From NCBI RefSeq assembly GCF_014201195.1, contig NZ_JACHDS010000001.1:3410001-3474000 (forward strand): 64,000 bases of DNA. The letters run 5' to 3'. A program made the translations under genes and the position numbers. This stretch comes from Nocardiopsis mwathae (GTDB lineage Bacteria > Actinomycetota > Actinomycetes > Streptosporangiales > Streptosporangiaceae). This document shows, piece by piece, positions 45,398 to 54,019 of this stretch; position 1 is the first letter of the stretch, and every line of letters starts with the position of its first letter. A model generated the notes under the pieces. The model saw only the letters and a list, made by a program, of their open reading frames with translations. It did no database searches and was not told the origin of the DNA.

Positions 45398-45810
45398 CCC
45401 CGGGCGCGCCGTGCCATGGCGCGCGGTCGGGGCCTTCGTCTCCCGCTCCTCGTGGTCCCTCGACCACCGGCGGTCCGCCGACCCGTCCGCCGGGTCGGGG
45501 AAACCGGCCCCAGGAGCGGGGGACAGCCCCTGGGACCGGAGTGGGGGATGGGCGGTCCGGCCAGCGGCTCCCGGGATGGTGCTCGGACCGGGTGCGCGAC
45601 CGGAGGGGGGTTCCGCACGCCCATGACGTTAGCGGGGTCTAGGTCACGCCGACGGTCTATTCAGATAACCGGAATGTCTCGATTCAATGGAGGAGGCAAC
45701 CATCCGCAATAAGGCTGACCTGCCACCATAAGCGGAACATAAAGCGAAACTCCAGAGGTTCCGGTATGTCCGTTCCTACAGAACTCTCCGGGACGATCCC
45801 ATCGAACCGG
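45398..45810. other. Intergenic region between convergent genes
   Basis: About 410 bases. The first 230 are GC-rich without a gene. Bases 45650-45780 are markedly less GC-rich. They include a purine-rich GGAGGAGG at 45691 with only a nine-codon frame after it; I see no product. Confidence 0.35.
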
Positions 45811-46746
45811 CTAGAGGACCGCCAGCGGATTGATCGGACTTCCGGTCCCGCCCTCGATGGGCAGGGGAACCGCGATGAAGAGGAAGTCGCAGCGCCGCGC
45901 GGCCGCGGCCGCCTCGGCCAGCTCCTCCAGCCACAGCAGCTCCGCCAAGTGGATGCCGTGCCGCCAGAGGAGTGTCAGGTGCAGGTCGTCGTCGACGTCC
46001 TCGGCGGACCGGCCGTCGGCGCCGAGCCCCTGCACGGCCGCGTTGTCCATGGCGACCATCACCACGTCCCGCTCGGCCAGCCAGCGCCCGGCGTCGGCCG
46101 CGAGGCCCGGCTGGCCCGACCGGTACAGCGCGGGGTCCTCGGCCCAGGCCCGCGGCCAGCCGGTGCGGACGACCGCGACGTCGCCGGGGCCGGGCTCGGA
46201 GCCGACGCGCGCGCAGATCTCCGCCAGCTCCGCCGCGCCGATCCGGTCGGCGGGTTCCAGCCGGGCCGCGCCCCGGTGGGCGGCGGCGTCGAGCAGCACC
46301 CCCCGGGCGACCACCCCGCGCGCGGCCGCGTGCTCGATGCCCAGCCGTGTGGCCCCGTAGCTGCGGACGCGCGCGGCAGGGTGTCCGTTGTACAGCTCCT
46401 CCCCCGCCCACATGTGGCACAGCGCGTCCATGTGGGTCGTGGTGCCGTGCGGTGAGAGGAGCAGCGCGTCGTCGGCGATCCTCGCCCCGTCGGAGCGGAC
46501 ACCGGCGGCGTAGTCGCCGCCGTCGACGGACATGAAGTGCTGCGGGAGGGGTCTCCCGGCCAGGTGCGGGACGGTGGTGGGGGCGGGCCCCGAGGTGGCG
46601 CCCCGGATCGGCATGGCGAGGCTGACCACCCGCCCGTCCCGCGCCGCCCCGAGCGCGGCGAGCACGGTCGCCGGGGTCAGGAGGTTGAGGGCGCCCTGCT
46701 GGTCGTCGTCCCCCCAGCGGCCCCAGTTGTGCGGTGGTTTCGGCAT
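45811..46746 (-). CDS. Cyclase-family (kynurenine-formamidase-like) metal-dependent hydrolase
   Basis: 311 aa. The family metal-binding pattern is visible in LSPHGTTTHMDALCHMWAGE (HxxTHxDxxxH). GDVAVVRTGWPRAWAEDPAL and WLAERDVVMVAMDNAAVQGL follow. These Mn/Zn hydrolases open amide or lactam rings or hydrolyse esters (formylkynurenine, isatin, cyclic amides). ATG 46746 lies behind GAGAGGGTGTCAGGT. Divergent from the serine hydrolase gene. No CCAAGC operator is seen in the shared promoter, so regulation may differ from the neighbours. Confidence 0.85.
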   Translation of the reverse strand: MPKPPHNWGRWGDDDQQGALNLLTPATVLAALGAARDGRVVSLAMPIRGATSGPAPTTVPHLAGRPLPQHFMSVDGGDYAAGVRSDGARIADDALLLSPHGTTTHMDALCHMWAGEELYNGHPAARVRSYGATRLGIEHAAARGVVARGVLLDAAAHRGAARLEPADRIGAAELAEICARVGSEPGPGDVAVVRTGWPRAWAEDPALYRSGQPGLAADAGRWLAERDVVMVAMDNAAVQGLGADGRSAEDVDDDLHLTLLWRHGIHLAELLWLEELAEAAAAARRCDFLFIAVPLPIEGGTGSPINPLAVL

Positions 46747-46855
46747 ACCTGACACCCTCTCGTGTGGTTCGGGTGGATTACAGTCGGTCCGGCAGGGGCG
46801 CCCGCGCCCCGCGCAGGGACGCCGGGGGCGGCCACGAGGCGAAAGGGAGTGGGAC

Positions 46856-48118
46856 GTGGCGATCGCGACGGGGGAGGCCGGGATCCACGGCGCCTGCGCA
46901 CCGGAGTTCGCGCGGGTCCGCGAGGTCTTCGCGGACAACTTCGCGCGCGGAACGGAGACCGGCGCGGCCTTCGCCCTCTACATCGGTGACGAGCCGGTGG
47001 TGGACCTGTGGGGCGGCCTCGCCGACCACAGGGCGCAGACCCCCTGGGAGCACGACACCCCCTGCCTCGCCTTCTCCTGCACCAAGGCGCTGACCGCGGC
47101 CGCGGCGCTGCGGGCCGCCGAGCGCGGCGGCCACGACCTGGGCGCGCCGGTGGCCTCGTGGTGGCCGGAGTTCGCCGTGCGGGGCAAGGAGCGCGTCACC
47201 GGCGAGCAGCTGCTGGCGCACCAGGCCGGGCTGCCCGCCTTCGACCGGGGCGTGTCGGTGGCCGAGGCCGCCGATCCCGCGGCCATGGCCGACCGGCTGG
47301 CCGGGCAGGCGCCCGAGTGGGCGCCGGGCACCGCGCACGGCTACCACGCGCTGACCTACGGGTGGCTGGCCGGCGAGATCGTACGCCGACTCGACGGGCG
47401 CACGGTCGGGCGGTACGTGGCCGAGGAGATCGCCGGTCCGCTGGGGCTCGACCTGTGGGTCGGGGCTCCGGACGGGGTCCTGGACCGCACGGCCCGGCTG
47501 ACCACCGGCCGGACCGGCCGGACCGACCGGGCACCGGCCGCGAATCGGACCGGTACGGACGGCGGGACCGCACCGCCCGCCGCCTCCGGGGCCCGCCCGG
47601 CGGACGGCCCACCGGCCGACGGTCCGCGGGCGCGGCTGGCCCGCGACGCCGCCGACCCGCTGAGCATGTTCTCCCGCGCCTTCGCCAACCCCGACGTCGC
47701 CGCCGTCCCCGGGCGCTACAACAACCGCGAGGTACTGCGCGCGGGCTGGCCGGCGTCCGGCGTCATCACGACCGCCCCCGCACTCGCCGGGTTCTACCGC
47801 GACCTGGCCGCAGGTCGGATCGTCTCCCCCGATACGCTGCGCGACGCGCTGCGGCCCCGCGCCACCGGCCCGGACCGGGTCCTGCACCTGGACAGCTCCT
47901 TCGGCCTGGGATTCATGCGCCCCTCGCTGACCTTCGCCGTCCCCCGCGCCGCCCGGCAGGGCGCGTTCGGCCACACCGGAGCGGGCGGCTCGATCGGCCT
48001 GGCCGACATCGACCACGGCATCGCCCTCGCCTATGTGATGAACCGCACGGGCACCGAACTCTCCGGCGGCCTGCGCGCCATGCGCCTGATCAAGGCCGCC
48101 TACGACTGCCTGCGCTAG
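46856..48118 (+). CDS. Serine hydrolase of the beta-lactamase/EstB family
   Basis: 420 aa with no signal peptide, so cytoplasmic. The nucleophile motif SxxK is in LAFSCTKALTAAAAL. The Tyr-containing second motif is around GTAHGYHALTYGWLAGEIVR, and a GHTGAGGS stands in the KTG position. EstB-like enzymes are esterases rather than antibiotic resistance enzymes. A Gly/Pro/Thr-rich insertion lies at residues ~225-262. GTG 46856 follows GGGAGTGGGAC. It could hydrolyse an ester or lactone intermediate together with the divergent cyclase-family enzyme. Confidence 0.85.
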   Translation: MAIATGEAGIHGACAPEFARVREVFADNFARGTETGAAFALYIGDEPVVDLWGGLADHRAQTPWEHDTPCLAFSCTKALTAAAALRAAERGGHDLGAPVASWWPEFAVRGKERVTGEQLLAHQAGLPAFDRGVSVAEAADPAAMADRLAGQAPEWAPGTAHGYHALTYGWLAGEIVRRLDGRTVGRYVAEEIAGPLGLDLWVGAPDGVLDRTARLTTGRTGRTDRAPAANRTGTDGGTAPPAASGARPADGPPADGPRARLARDAADPLSMFSRAFANPDVAAVPGRYNNREVLRAGWPASGVITTAPALAGFYRDLAAGRIVSPDTLRDALRPRATGPDRVLHLDSSFGLGFMRPSLTFAVPRAARQGAFGHTGAGGSIGLADIDHGIALAYVMNRTGTELSGGLRAMRLIKAAYDCLR

Positions 48119-48540
48119 TCGTACTGCTCCGCGAGGCCGGTGACGCGGGAGGCGGGAGGTCCGCTCATCGCGGGGTGGAAGCGATGGCGATCGCCGGGGT
48201 TCGGCCGTCCGGCGGACGCCCTCCGCGTCTCGGTTGCGGACCGGTGGGGGCGTGCGCAGGCCCGTTCTCCGGACATGGTCCGTTCGGAGCGCTCGACCGT
48301 GCCGTAGGTCCGGGACCGGTACGGGCGGGTGCGCCGGTGCTGGGTCCCGTGCCGGAACGCGGCGGCGGTCGCCGTCTTCCGGCCGGGCGGCATCGCGCCG
48401 CAGGCCCGGCGGGAGTGGTCGTCGACGGCGCCGGGGATGCGGGCGGCGCCGGAGGCCGCCGCGGCCCACCGGCCCCGGGGCCAGGGCCCCGCGTCCGGAC
48501 CGCGCACCCCGCACCCCGCGCATGCGCGGGCCAGGTGCCG
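48119..48540. other. Gene-free stretch between convergent serine hydrolase and SDR genes
   Basis: About 420 GC-rich bases. Frames are open on both strands because of composition, but none has a ribosome binding site or protein-like sequence. A GCGCATGCGC palindrome lies near 48518. Confidence 0.4.
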
Positions 48541-49305
48541 TCATTGCATGGTGATCCCGCCGCTGACCGACAGCGTCTGGCCGGTGATGTAGGCGGCGGA
48601 CGGGGAGGCGAGGAAGGCGACCGCCGCAGCCACGTCGGCGGGGGTGCCGAGGCGGCCGGCGGGGATCCGCCGGGTGAGCTCGGCCACGAGACCGGGGTGG
48701 CGGGCACCGACCTCGCGCAGCATGGGGGTGTCGGTCGGGCCGGGGCAGACCACGTTGCTGGTCACCCCGTACCGGGCCGTCTCCCTGGCCAGGGTCTTGG
48801 CCAGGCCGAACAGGGCCGACTTGGTGGCCGCATAGGCGCCCTCCCCGCCCGCCCCGGCGCGGGCGCCGTCGGAGGAGACGAACACCAGGCGGCCGCGGCC
48901 GCGCGCGATCATCCCGGGCAGGAACGCGCGGGTGAGCAGCATGGGGGCGCGGGTGTTCACCCGCCACATGAGGTCCCAGTCGGCGGGGTCGCTCTCGGCG
49001 AAGGGGCCGAGGACACCGATGCCCGCGTTGTGCACGAGCACGTCGACGTGCGGGGCGATGCCGCGGATCCGTGCCACGCCCGCCTCCACCCGGGACCGGT
49101 CCCCCAGGTCGATGCCGACGGCCCGGCCCGCGGGCAGGGTCCGGGCGACCTCCCGCGCCCGGTGTTCGTCGAGGTCGCACACGATGACCTCGGCCCCCGC
49201 CTCGGCGAGTGCCGCGCAGACGGCGCGACCGATACCGCCCGCGCCGCCGGTGACGAGCGCGGTGGGGGCGCGGGTTCCCTGCGGTGTGCCAAGCGACTCG
49301 GCCAT
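48541..49305 (-). CDS. Short-chain dehydrogenase/reductase
   Basis: 254-aa classical SDR: NAD(P)-binding VTGGAGGIGRAVCAAL (residues 18-33), VHNAG, catalytic VSSDG...YAATK, and the PGPTDTPM turn. FabG/3-hydroxyacyl-CoA dehydrogenase-like overall; an acidic CDLDEHRA after strand 2 favours NAD(H). ATG 49305 follows GGGGCGAGACGT. Divergent from the DUF35/ligase operon, with operator site 4 between. Likely oxidises a hydroxy-acyl or alcohol intermediate of the same pathway. Confidence 0.92.
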   Translation of the reverse strand: MAESLGTPQGTRAPTALVTGGAGGIGRAVCAALAEAGAEVIVCDLDEHRAREVARTLPAGRAVGIDLGDRSRVEAGVARIRGIAPHVDVLVHNAGIGVLGPFAESDPADWDLMWRVNTRAPMLLTRAFLPGMIARGRGRLVFVSSDGARAGAGGEGAYAATKSALFGLAKTLARETARYGVTSNVVCPGPTDTPMLREVGARHPGLVAELTRRIPAGRLGTPADVAAAVAFLASPSAAYITGQTLSVSGGITMQ

Positions 49306-49388
49306 ACGTCTCGCCCCTTCTCCCACCTGGCTCCGCGGGCGCCGGACGCGCCTCATCGCCGGTCCGTTTCCGGCATATTGTCGACCAC

Positions 49389-49404
49389 CCAAGCATACGC
49401 TAGG
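49389..49404. promoter_or_regulatory. KstR2-like operator, site 4 (CCAAGCATACGCTAGG)
   Basis: Matches the CCAAGC-N4-GCTTGG motif with one mismatch (A for T in the right arm). It lies between the SDR start (49305) and the DUF35 start (49466). Confidence 0.65.
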
Positions 49405-49465
49405 TTGGTTAACCGAACGTGCTCCGTCGGCGCTCCACCGGCACGGGAGGAGGCGGGCCGGCAGG

Positions 49466-49882
49466 ATGAACACCCAGCAGCAGCGACCGCACCCCGCCCC
49501 CACCGCGCTGACCGAGCCCTACTGGGCCGCATGCCGTGCGGGCCGGCTCGCCATCCAGCGGTGCGCCGACTGCCGCCGCTACGTCCACTTCCCCGAGCCG
49601 GCCTGCCCGTTCTGCCGCTCCCGCTCACTCGGCTTCGAACCCGTCTCGGGCCGCGGCCGCGTCGTCACCTACACCGTCGTCCACCGCCCCTTCGTCCCCG
49701 GCTTCGCCGACCTGGCCCCCTACCCCGTGGCCTGGGTGGAGTTGGCCGAACAGCCCGGCCTGCGCGCCTTCGGCGGGATCCGGGACTGCGCACCCGACGA
49801 CCTCGCCATCGGCATGCCGGTGGCCGTCACCTTCACCGAACTCCCCGGCTTCGGCCCGATCCCCGACTTCCGCCCCCGATGA
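49466..49882 (+). CDS. DUF35 Zn-ribbon/OB-fold protein (second copy)
   Basis: 138 aa. Zn-ribbon CADC...CPFC (residues ~33-50) and OB-fold (VSGRGRVVTYTVVHRPFVPG; YPVAWVELAEQPGLRAFGGI). Family members are obligate partners of thiolase-fold acyl-CoA enzymes. No thiolase gene adjoins; the nearest candidate partner without its own DUF35 is the protein at 40440. ATG 49466. First gene of an operon with an AMP-forming ligase and an ADP-forming acyl-CoA synthetase, behind operator site 4. Confidence 0.87.
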   Translation: MNTQQQRPHPAPTALTEPYWAACRAGRLAIQRCADCRRYVHFPEPACPFCRSRSLGFEPVSGRGRVVTYTVVHRPFVPGFADLAPYPVAWVELAEQPGLRAFGGIRDCAPDDLAIGMPVAVTFTELPGFGPIPDFRPR

Positions 49883-49976
49883 CCGAACCGCGGTGAACCG
49901 GACCGCCCCGGCCCCCGTGCTGTAGGCGAACACCCGGCCCGACCCCCACCGACACGACGCCACCGAGGAGGCCGCC

Positions 49977-51563
49977 GTGACGCGGACCGGAACCGTCAAC
50001 TCCTTCGGCAACTACGGCTACGCCGTCCTCACCGCCGGGGCGCTGGCCATGCCCGACAAAGTGGCGCTGACCTACTGCGGCACCCGCAGCCTCACCTACG
50101 ACCGGCTCAACCGGGCCGTCAACCGCCGCGCCCACGCACTGGCCGACTCCGGGGTCCGCCCCGGGCAGCGGGTCGCGGCGCTGATCAGTGAGACACTCGG
50201 CGTCGCCGAGGTCTACCTCGCGCTGTTCAAGACGGGAGCCGTCACCGCCGCACTCAACCCGTTCTGGGACGCCGACGTGCTGGCCGGCGTGGTCGAGCGC
50301 TGCGGCGCGACCGCGCTCGTCTACGACCCCGGCATGGACGCGCTGGTCGACCAGGTGCGCCCGCGGCTGGCACGCGTCCACACGTGGATCCGGCTGGGCG
50401 GCCCGGTCAGGGAGACCGTCGACCTCGACGCGCTCAGCGCCCGCGCCCCGGACACCGAACCGGAGATCCACGGCACCGGCGACGACCCCATGGCGCTCTT
50501 CTTCACCTCCGGATCCACCGGGCCGCCCAAGGCCGTCGTGCACACCCACGCCAGCTCCCTGGCGAGTGCCCGGCTGTGGCTCGACATCCCCCGCGGCGCC
50601 GACTCCGTCTTCGGCACCGGGGCGATCATCTGGGGCATCGGTTTCACCGCCATCGCCGGTCCCGCGCTGTACGGCGGGCTGCGGCTGGTGCTGGAGCAGG
50701 ACTGGGGGCCGAAGGACTTCCTGGCGGTCGTCCCCCGCGAGCGCGTCACGCACGTCAGCCTGATCCCCAGCTTCTTCAGCGCGCTGTTCGCCGATGATGA
50801 GCACACCGGGGCCGACCTGTCGTCGGTGACCACCGTCATCCTCGGCGGGGAACCTCTGGCCCCGGCCCTGCTCCGGCGGATCAAGGAGCGGATGCCGGGC
50901 GCGGCGGTATACGGCTACTACGGCCAGACCGAGGCCCCCTACTCCGCCTGCGGCCGCCTCGACGACGGCAGCCAGGACCTGCGGTCGGCCGGGCGCGCCC
51001 GCACCGGCTTCGCCGTCCGGGTCACCCGCCCTTCCGGTGAGCCGGTCGTGGGCGAGGTGGGCGAGATCCACCTGGCCGGTGCGCACCGCATGGCCGGTTA
51101 CGACGGGGACGCCGACGCCACCGCGCGGGTGCTGCGGGACGGCTGGTACGTCGGCGGCGACCTCGGCCGCCTCGACGCCGACGGCCGCCTGTACGTGCTG
51201 GGCCGCCGCTCCGACGCCATCCTCAAGGGCGGCCGATGGACCCGGCCCGCGGAGATCGAGGAGGCCGCCGCCGAACTCGACGCGGTGGCCGAGGCCGGGG
51301 CGGTGGGCACCCCGGCCCACGAGGAGACCGCCGGATCCGGGGAGCCGGTGGAGCAGAAGGTGCTCCTGGCCGTGGTGCCGCGCGCCGGGTCGAGCGCGAC
51401 CGAGCTGGGTATCCGCGCCGAGCTGGCCGCTCGGCTCCCCGAGCACCGGCGCCCCGACGCCGTCGTGCTGGTCGACGGGCTGCCGCACGGCCAGGACGCC
51501 TCGGGCGGGCCGGGCAAACTCCTGCGCGACGAGATCCGGGCCCGCTACGGGCACCTCGCATGA
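49977..51563 (+). CDS. AMP-forming acyl-CoA ligase
   Basis: 528 aa with an intact P-loop TSGSTGPPKAV (177-187), the A5 motif YGYYGQTEAP, GDLGRLDADGRLYVLGRRSD, and a C-terminal Lys in GGPGKLLRDEI. It activates a carboxylate to its CoA ester. GTG 49977 follows GAGGAGGCCGCC. Its stop overlaps the ATG of the ADP-forming synthetase by 4 bases (51560-51563), an unusual pairing of two acyl-activating enzymes in one coupled unit. Substrate unknown; the context suggests an intermediate or a distinct fatty/aromatic acid of the same pathway. Confidence 0.9.
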   Translation: MTRTGTVNSFGNYGYAVLTAGALAMPDKVALTYCGTRSLTYDRLNRAVNRRAHALADSGVRPGQRVAALISETLGVAEVYLALFKTGAVTAALNPFWDADVLAGVVERCGATALVYDPGMDALVDQVRPRLARVHTWIRLGGPVRETVDLDALSARAPDTEPEIHGTGDDPMALFFTSGSTGPPKAVVHTHASSLASARLWLDIPRGADSVFGTGAIIWGIGFTAIAGPALYGGLRLVLEQDWGPKDFLAVVPRERVTHVSLIPSFFSALFADDEHTGADLSSVTTVILGGEPLAPALLRRIKERMPGAAVYGYYGQTEAPYSACGRLDDGSQDLRSAGRARTGFAVRVTRPSGEPVVGEVGEIHLAGAHRMAGYDGDADATARVLRDGWYVGGDLGRLDADGRLYVLGRRSDAILKGGRWTRPAEIEEAAAELDAVAEAGAVGTPAHEETAGSGEPVEQKVLLAVVPRAGSSATELGIRAELAARLPEHRRPDAVVLVDGLPHGQDASGGPGKLLRDEIRARYGHLA

Positions 51564-53812
51564 CCGCGGCCGGCGGAGACGCCGCGCCCCCCGTCCCCCT
51601 CGCCGAACCGCGGGTGAAGCGGCTTGCCGCGCAGGCCGGCATCCCGGTCCCACGCGGCGCGACGGCGGCGGCCCCGGGCGACCTCGCGACCGCCGCGTCC
51701 GGGCTGGCCGCACCGCTGGTGCTCAAGGCCTTCGGCCCCGGGATCGACCACAAGAGTGACGTGGGCGCGGTGCGCCTCGGTATCCCCACCCCGGTCCGGC
51801 TGGTCGGGGCCGCCGAGGAGATGCGGGCACAGCTGGCCGGACACGGGATCGAACCGGCCGGGTTCCTGGTGGAGGAGCAGGCGGCGCCGGGCCTGGAGCT
51901 CATCGTCGGCGCCGTCCGCGACCCGTCGTTCGGCCCCGTCCTGCTGGTGGGGCTCGGCGGGATCTGGGCGGAGGCGCTGGGCGACACCGCACTGCGGCTG
52001 TGCCCGGTCACGCGCGCCGACGTCGAGGCGATGCTGGCCGAGCTGCGCGGCGCGGCACTCCTGGACGGCGTGCGCGGCCGACCCGGCGTCCACCTCTCCG
52101 CGCTGACCGACCTGGTCCTGGCCGTCGGCGGCCCGGGCGGTCTGGTCGACCGCCTCGGCCGCGACTGGCGGGAGTTCGACCTCAACCCCGTGGTGTGCAC
52201 ACCTGAGGGGGCGACCGCCGTCGACGCCCGGCTCCTGCTCGTCCCAGGCGCCGCCGAGCCCGCCGACCTGCCGGCGCCGCCGGCCCCGCAGCGTGCGGCC
52301 GGGCGCTCACCCGGTCCCCCCGCGGAACCGCCGGGCACCGACTTCTCCCCGCTCTTCGCACCGCGCGGCATCGCCGTCGTCGGCGCGTCGGCCTCCAAGA
52401 CGACCTTCGGCAACATGTTCCTCGCCCAGTACCGCGCCCTGCACGCCGAAGGGGGACGCCGCCCCCGCCTGGTGGCGGTGCACCCCGAGGCGCACATCGT
52501 CGGCGGCGTGCGCGCCGTCCCCTCCCTGGCGGACGTCCCCGACGACGTCGACTACGCCCTCGTCGCCGTCCCCGCCGCGGCGTGCGCCGACGCGGTGCGC
52601 GCGGCCCAGGGGATCGCGTTCGTCCAGGTCATGAGCGGCGGCTTCGCGGAGGCCGGGCGGGCTGGGGCTCGGTGGGAGAAGGACCTGCTCGCCGCCGCCC
52701 GCGAGAGCGGGACCCGCATGCTCGGCCCCAACTGCATGGGCGTCTACTCCCCCGCCGGAGGGCAGACGTTCCTGGGCGGGGAGCACGGCGCGCCCGGCCA
52801 CATCAGCCTGGTCTCACAGAGCGGCGGGCTCGCCGGAGAGGTCGTCAAGGTCGGCGAGCGCCGCGGGCTGCGCTTCGCCAAGGTGGCAACGGTCGGCAAC
52901 TGCGCCGACGTCACCCCCGCCGAGCTGGTCCGCTACCTGGCCGCCGACCCCGACACCCACGTCCTCGGGCTCTACCTGGAGGACCCGCGCGACGGCCGCG
53001 CCCTGTACGAGGAGCTGTCGGCGGCCCGGGGGCGGTTGCCCGTGGTGGCGCTCGTCGGCGGGCGCAGCGCGCAGGGGCGTCGGGCGGCCGCGTCGCACAC
53101 CGGAGCCATGGTCGGCGACGCCCGCGTGTGGCGCGCACTGGCCCGCCAGTGCGGCGTCGCGCTGGTGGACGGCCCCGGCGCGCTCATCGACGCGCTGGAC
53201 TTCTGCGACCTGCACGCGCGACGGCCGGTGGGCGGCGGCCCGGACGTGCTGGTGGTCGGCCCCAGCGGAGGCGCCGGGGTGCTGGCCGCCGACGTGTTCG
53301 ACGCGGTCGGCCTCAGTCTGGGTCCGCTCACCGGCCAGGCCCGCGCCGCCCTGCGCGACCTGGGCCTGGGCGCGGGGACGCCGCTGTCCAACCCGCTGGA
53401 GGTCCCCCTCGGCCCGCGGTCGGCCACGGACCTCGTACGGCGGGCCGTGGAGAGCGTGGAGAGCGCCGCAACGGCCACGTTCCGGCCACCGTTCCCCGAC
53501 GTGGTCGCACACGTCAACGTGCAGAGCTTCACCACCTTCGCCGGGTCCGGCCGCAGTGCCCCCTCCCGCACCGCGGCCGGACTCACGGGACTCCTGGAGT
53601 ACGTCGACCACATCGCCGCCCTCCAGGCCGCGCTCCCCGGATCCCGGGTCACCCTGGTACTCCGCAACACCGAATGCGGCCCACCCGAGGTCGCCGACGA
53701 CGCCCGCGCGACGGCCCGCGCCGCCGGAGTCCCGACCTACCCGACACTGGAGGCGGCCGCCGCGGCCATCCGTGCCGGAAAGACCGTCGCCCGCGCGCGA
53801 TCGGACCTCTGA
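51560..53812 (+). CDS. ADP-forming acyl-CoA synthetase (acetate-CoA ligase family)
   Basis: 750 aa with domains in swapped order: ATP-grasp first (~1-235; VKRLAAQAGIPVPRG, LVLKAFGPGIDHKSDVGAVR, GLELIVGAVRDPSFGPVLLV). The CoA-binding (FAPRGIAVVGASASKTTFGN) and succinyl-CoA-synthetase-like ligase domains follow, with the phosphorylated His at about 513 (AASHTGAMVGD). The enzyme interconverts acyl-CoA + ADP + Pi and acid + ATP + CoA, so it can either activate acids or recover ATP from an end-product CoA ester. ATG 51560 is coupled to the preceding ligase. Last gene of the operon. Confidence 0.88.
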   Translation: MTAAGGDAAPPVPLAEPRVKRLAAQAGIPVPRGATAAAPGDLATAASGLAAPLVLKAFGPGIDHKSDVGAVRLGIPTPVRLVGAAEEMRAQLAGHGIEPAGFLVEEQAAPGLELIVGAVRDPSFGPVLLVGLGGIWAEALGDTALRLCPVTRADVEAMLAELRGAALLDGVRGRPGVHLSALTDLVLAVGGPGGLVDRLGRDWREFDLNPVVCTPEGATAVDARLLLVPGAAEPADLPAPPAPQRAAGRSPGPPAEPPGTDFSPLFAPRGIAVVGASASKTTFGNMFLAQYRALHAEGGRRPRLVAVHPEAHIVGGVRAVPSLADVPDDVDYALVAVPAAACADAVRAAQGIAFVQVMSGGFAEAGRAGARWEKDLLAAARESGTRMLGPNCMGVYSPAGGQTFLGGEHGAPGHISLVSQSGGLAGEVVKVGERRGLRFAKVATVGNCADVTPAELVRYLAADPDTHVLGLYLEDPRDGRALYEELSAARGRLPVVALVGGRSAQGRRAAASHTGAMVGDARVWRALARQCGVALVDGPGALIDALDFCDLHARRPVGGGPDVLVVGPSGGAGVLAADVFDAVGLSLGPLTGQARAALRDLGLGAGTPLSNPLEVPLGPRSATDLVRRAVESVESAATATFRPPFPDVVAHVNVQSFTTFAGSGRSAPSRTAAGLTGLLEYVDHIAALQAALPGSRVTLVLRNTECGPPEVADDARATARAAGVPTYPTLEAAAAAIRAGKTVARARSDL

Positions 53813-54019
53813 GGAGTTCGCCGGCGGAAGGGCGCTCGTCCCACCCCTTCTCGCCCCCGCGCGCGGCCGATCGGCGGCTGTTCGGACTCGGTGGACGGTT
53901 GGGGGTGGGAGGACCGGGGCTCCCCGAAGATGATCGGGGGCTCGCATCTCACGGTGTCCGGATTGCGCGATTTTTTTCCATGATCATCGCACGGAGGAGA
54001 GGAAAGGGCGCGGCTCGGG

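Noticed and set aside
45691-45730. Small gene behind GGAGGAGGCAACC
   Set aside because: The following frame has no ATG/GTG and only nine codons to a stop.
46856-48118. Beta-lactamase resistance gene
   Set aside because: No signal peptide, and motifs fit EstB-like esterases rather than secreted beta-lactamases.
49284-49305. Fifth KstR2-like site near CCAAGCGACTCGG
   Set aside because: Only one half-site matches, and it lies inside the start of the SDR coding sequence.
46778-49396. 872-aa minus-strand open frame over the serine hydrolase and SDR genes
   Set aside because: Shadow frame; both genes under it have clear family motifs.
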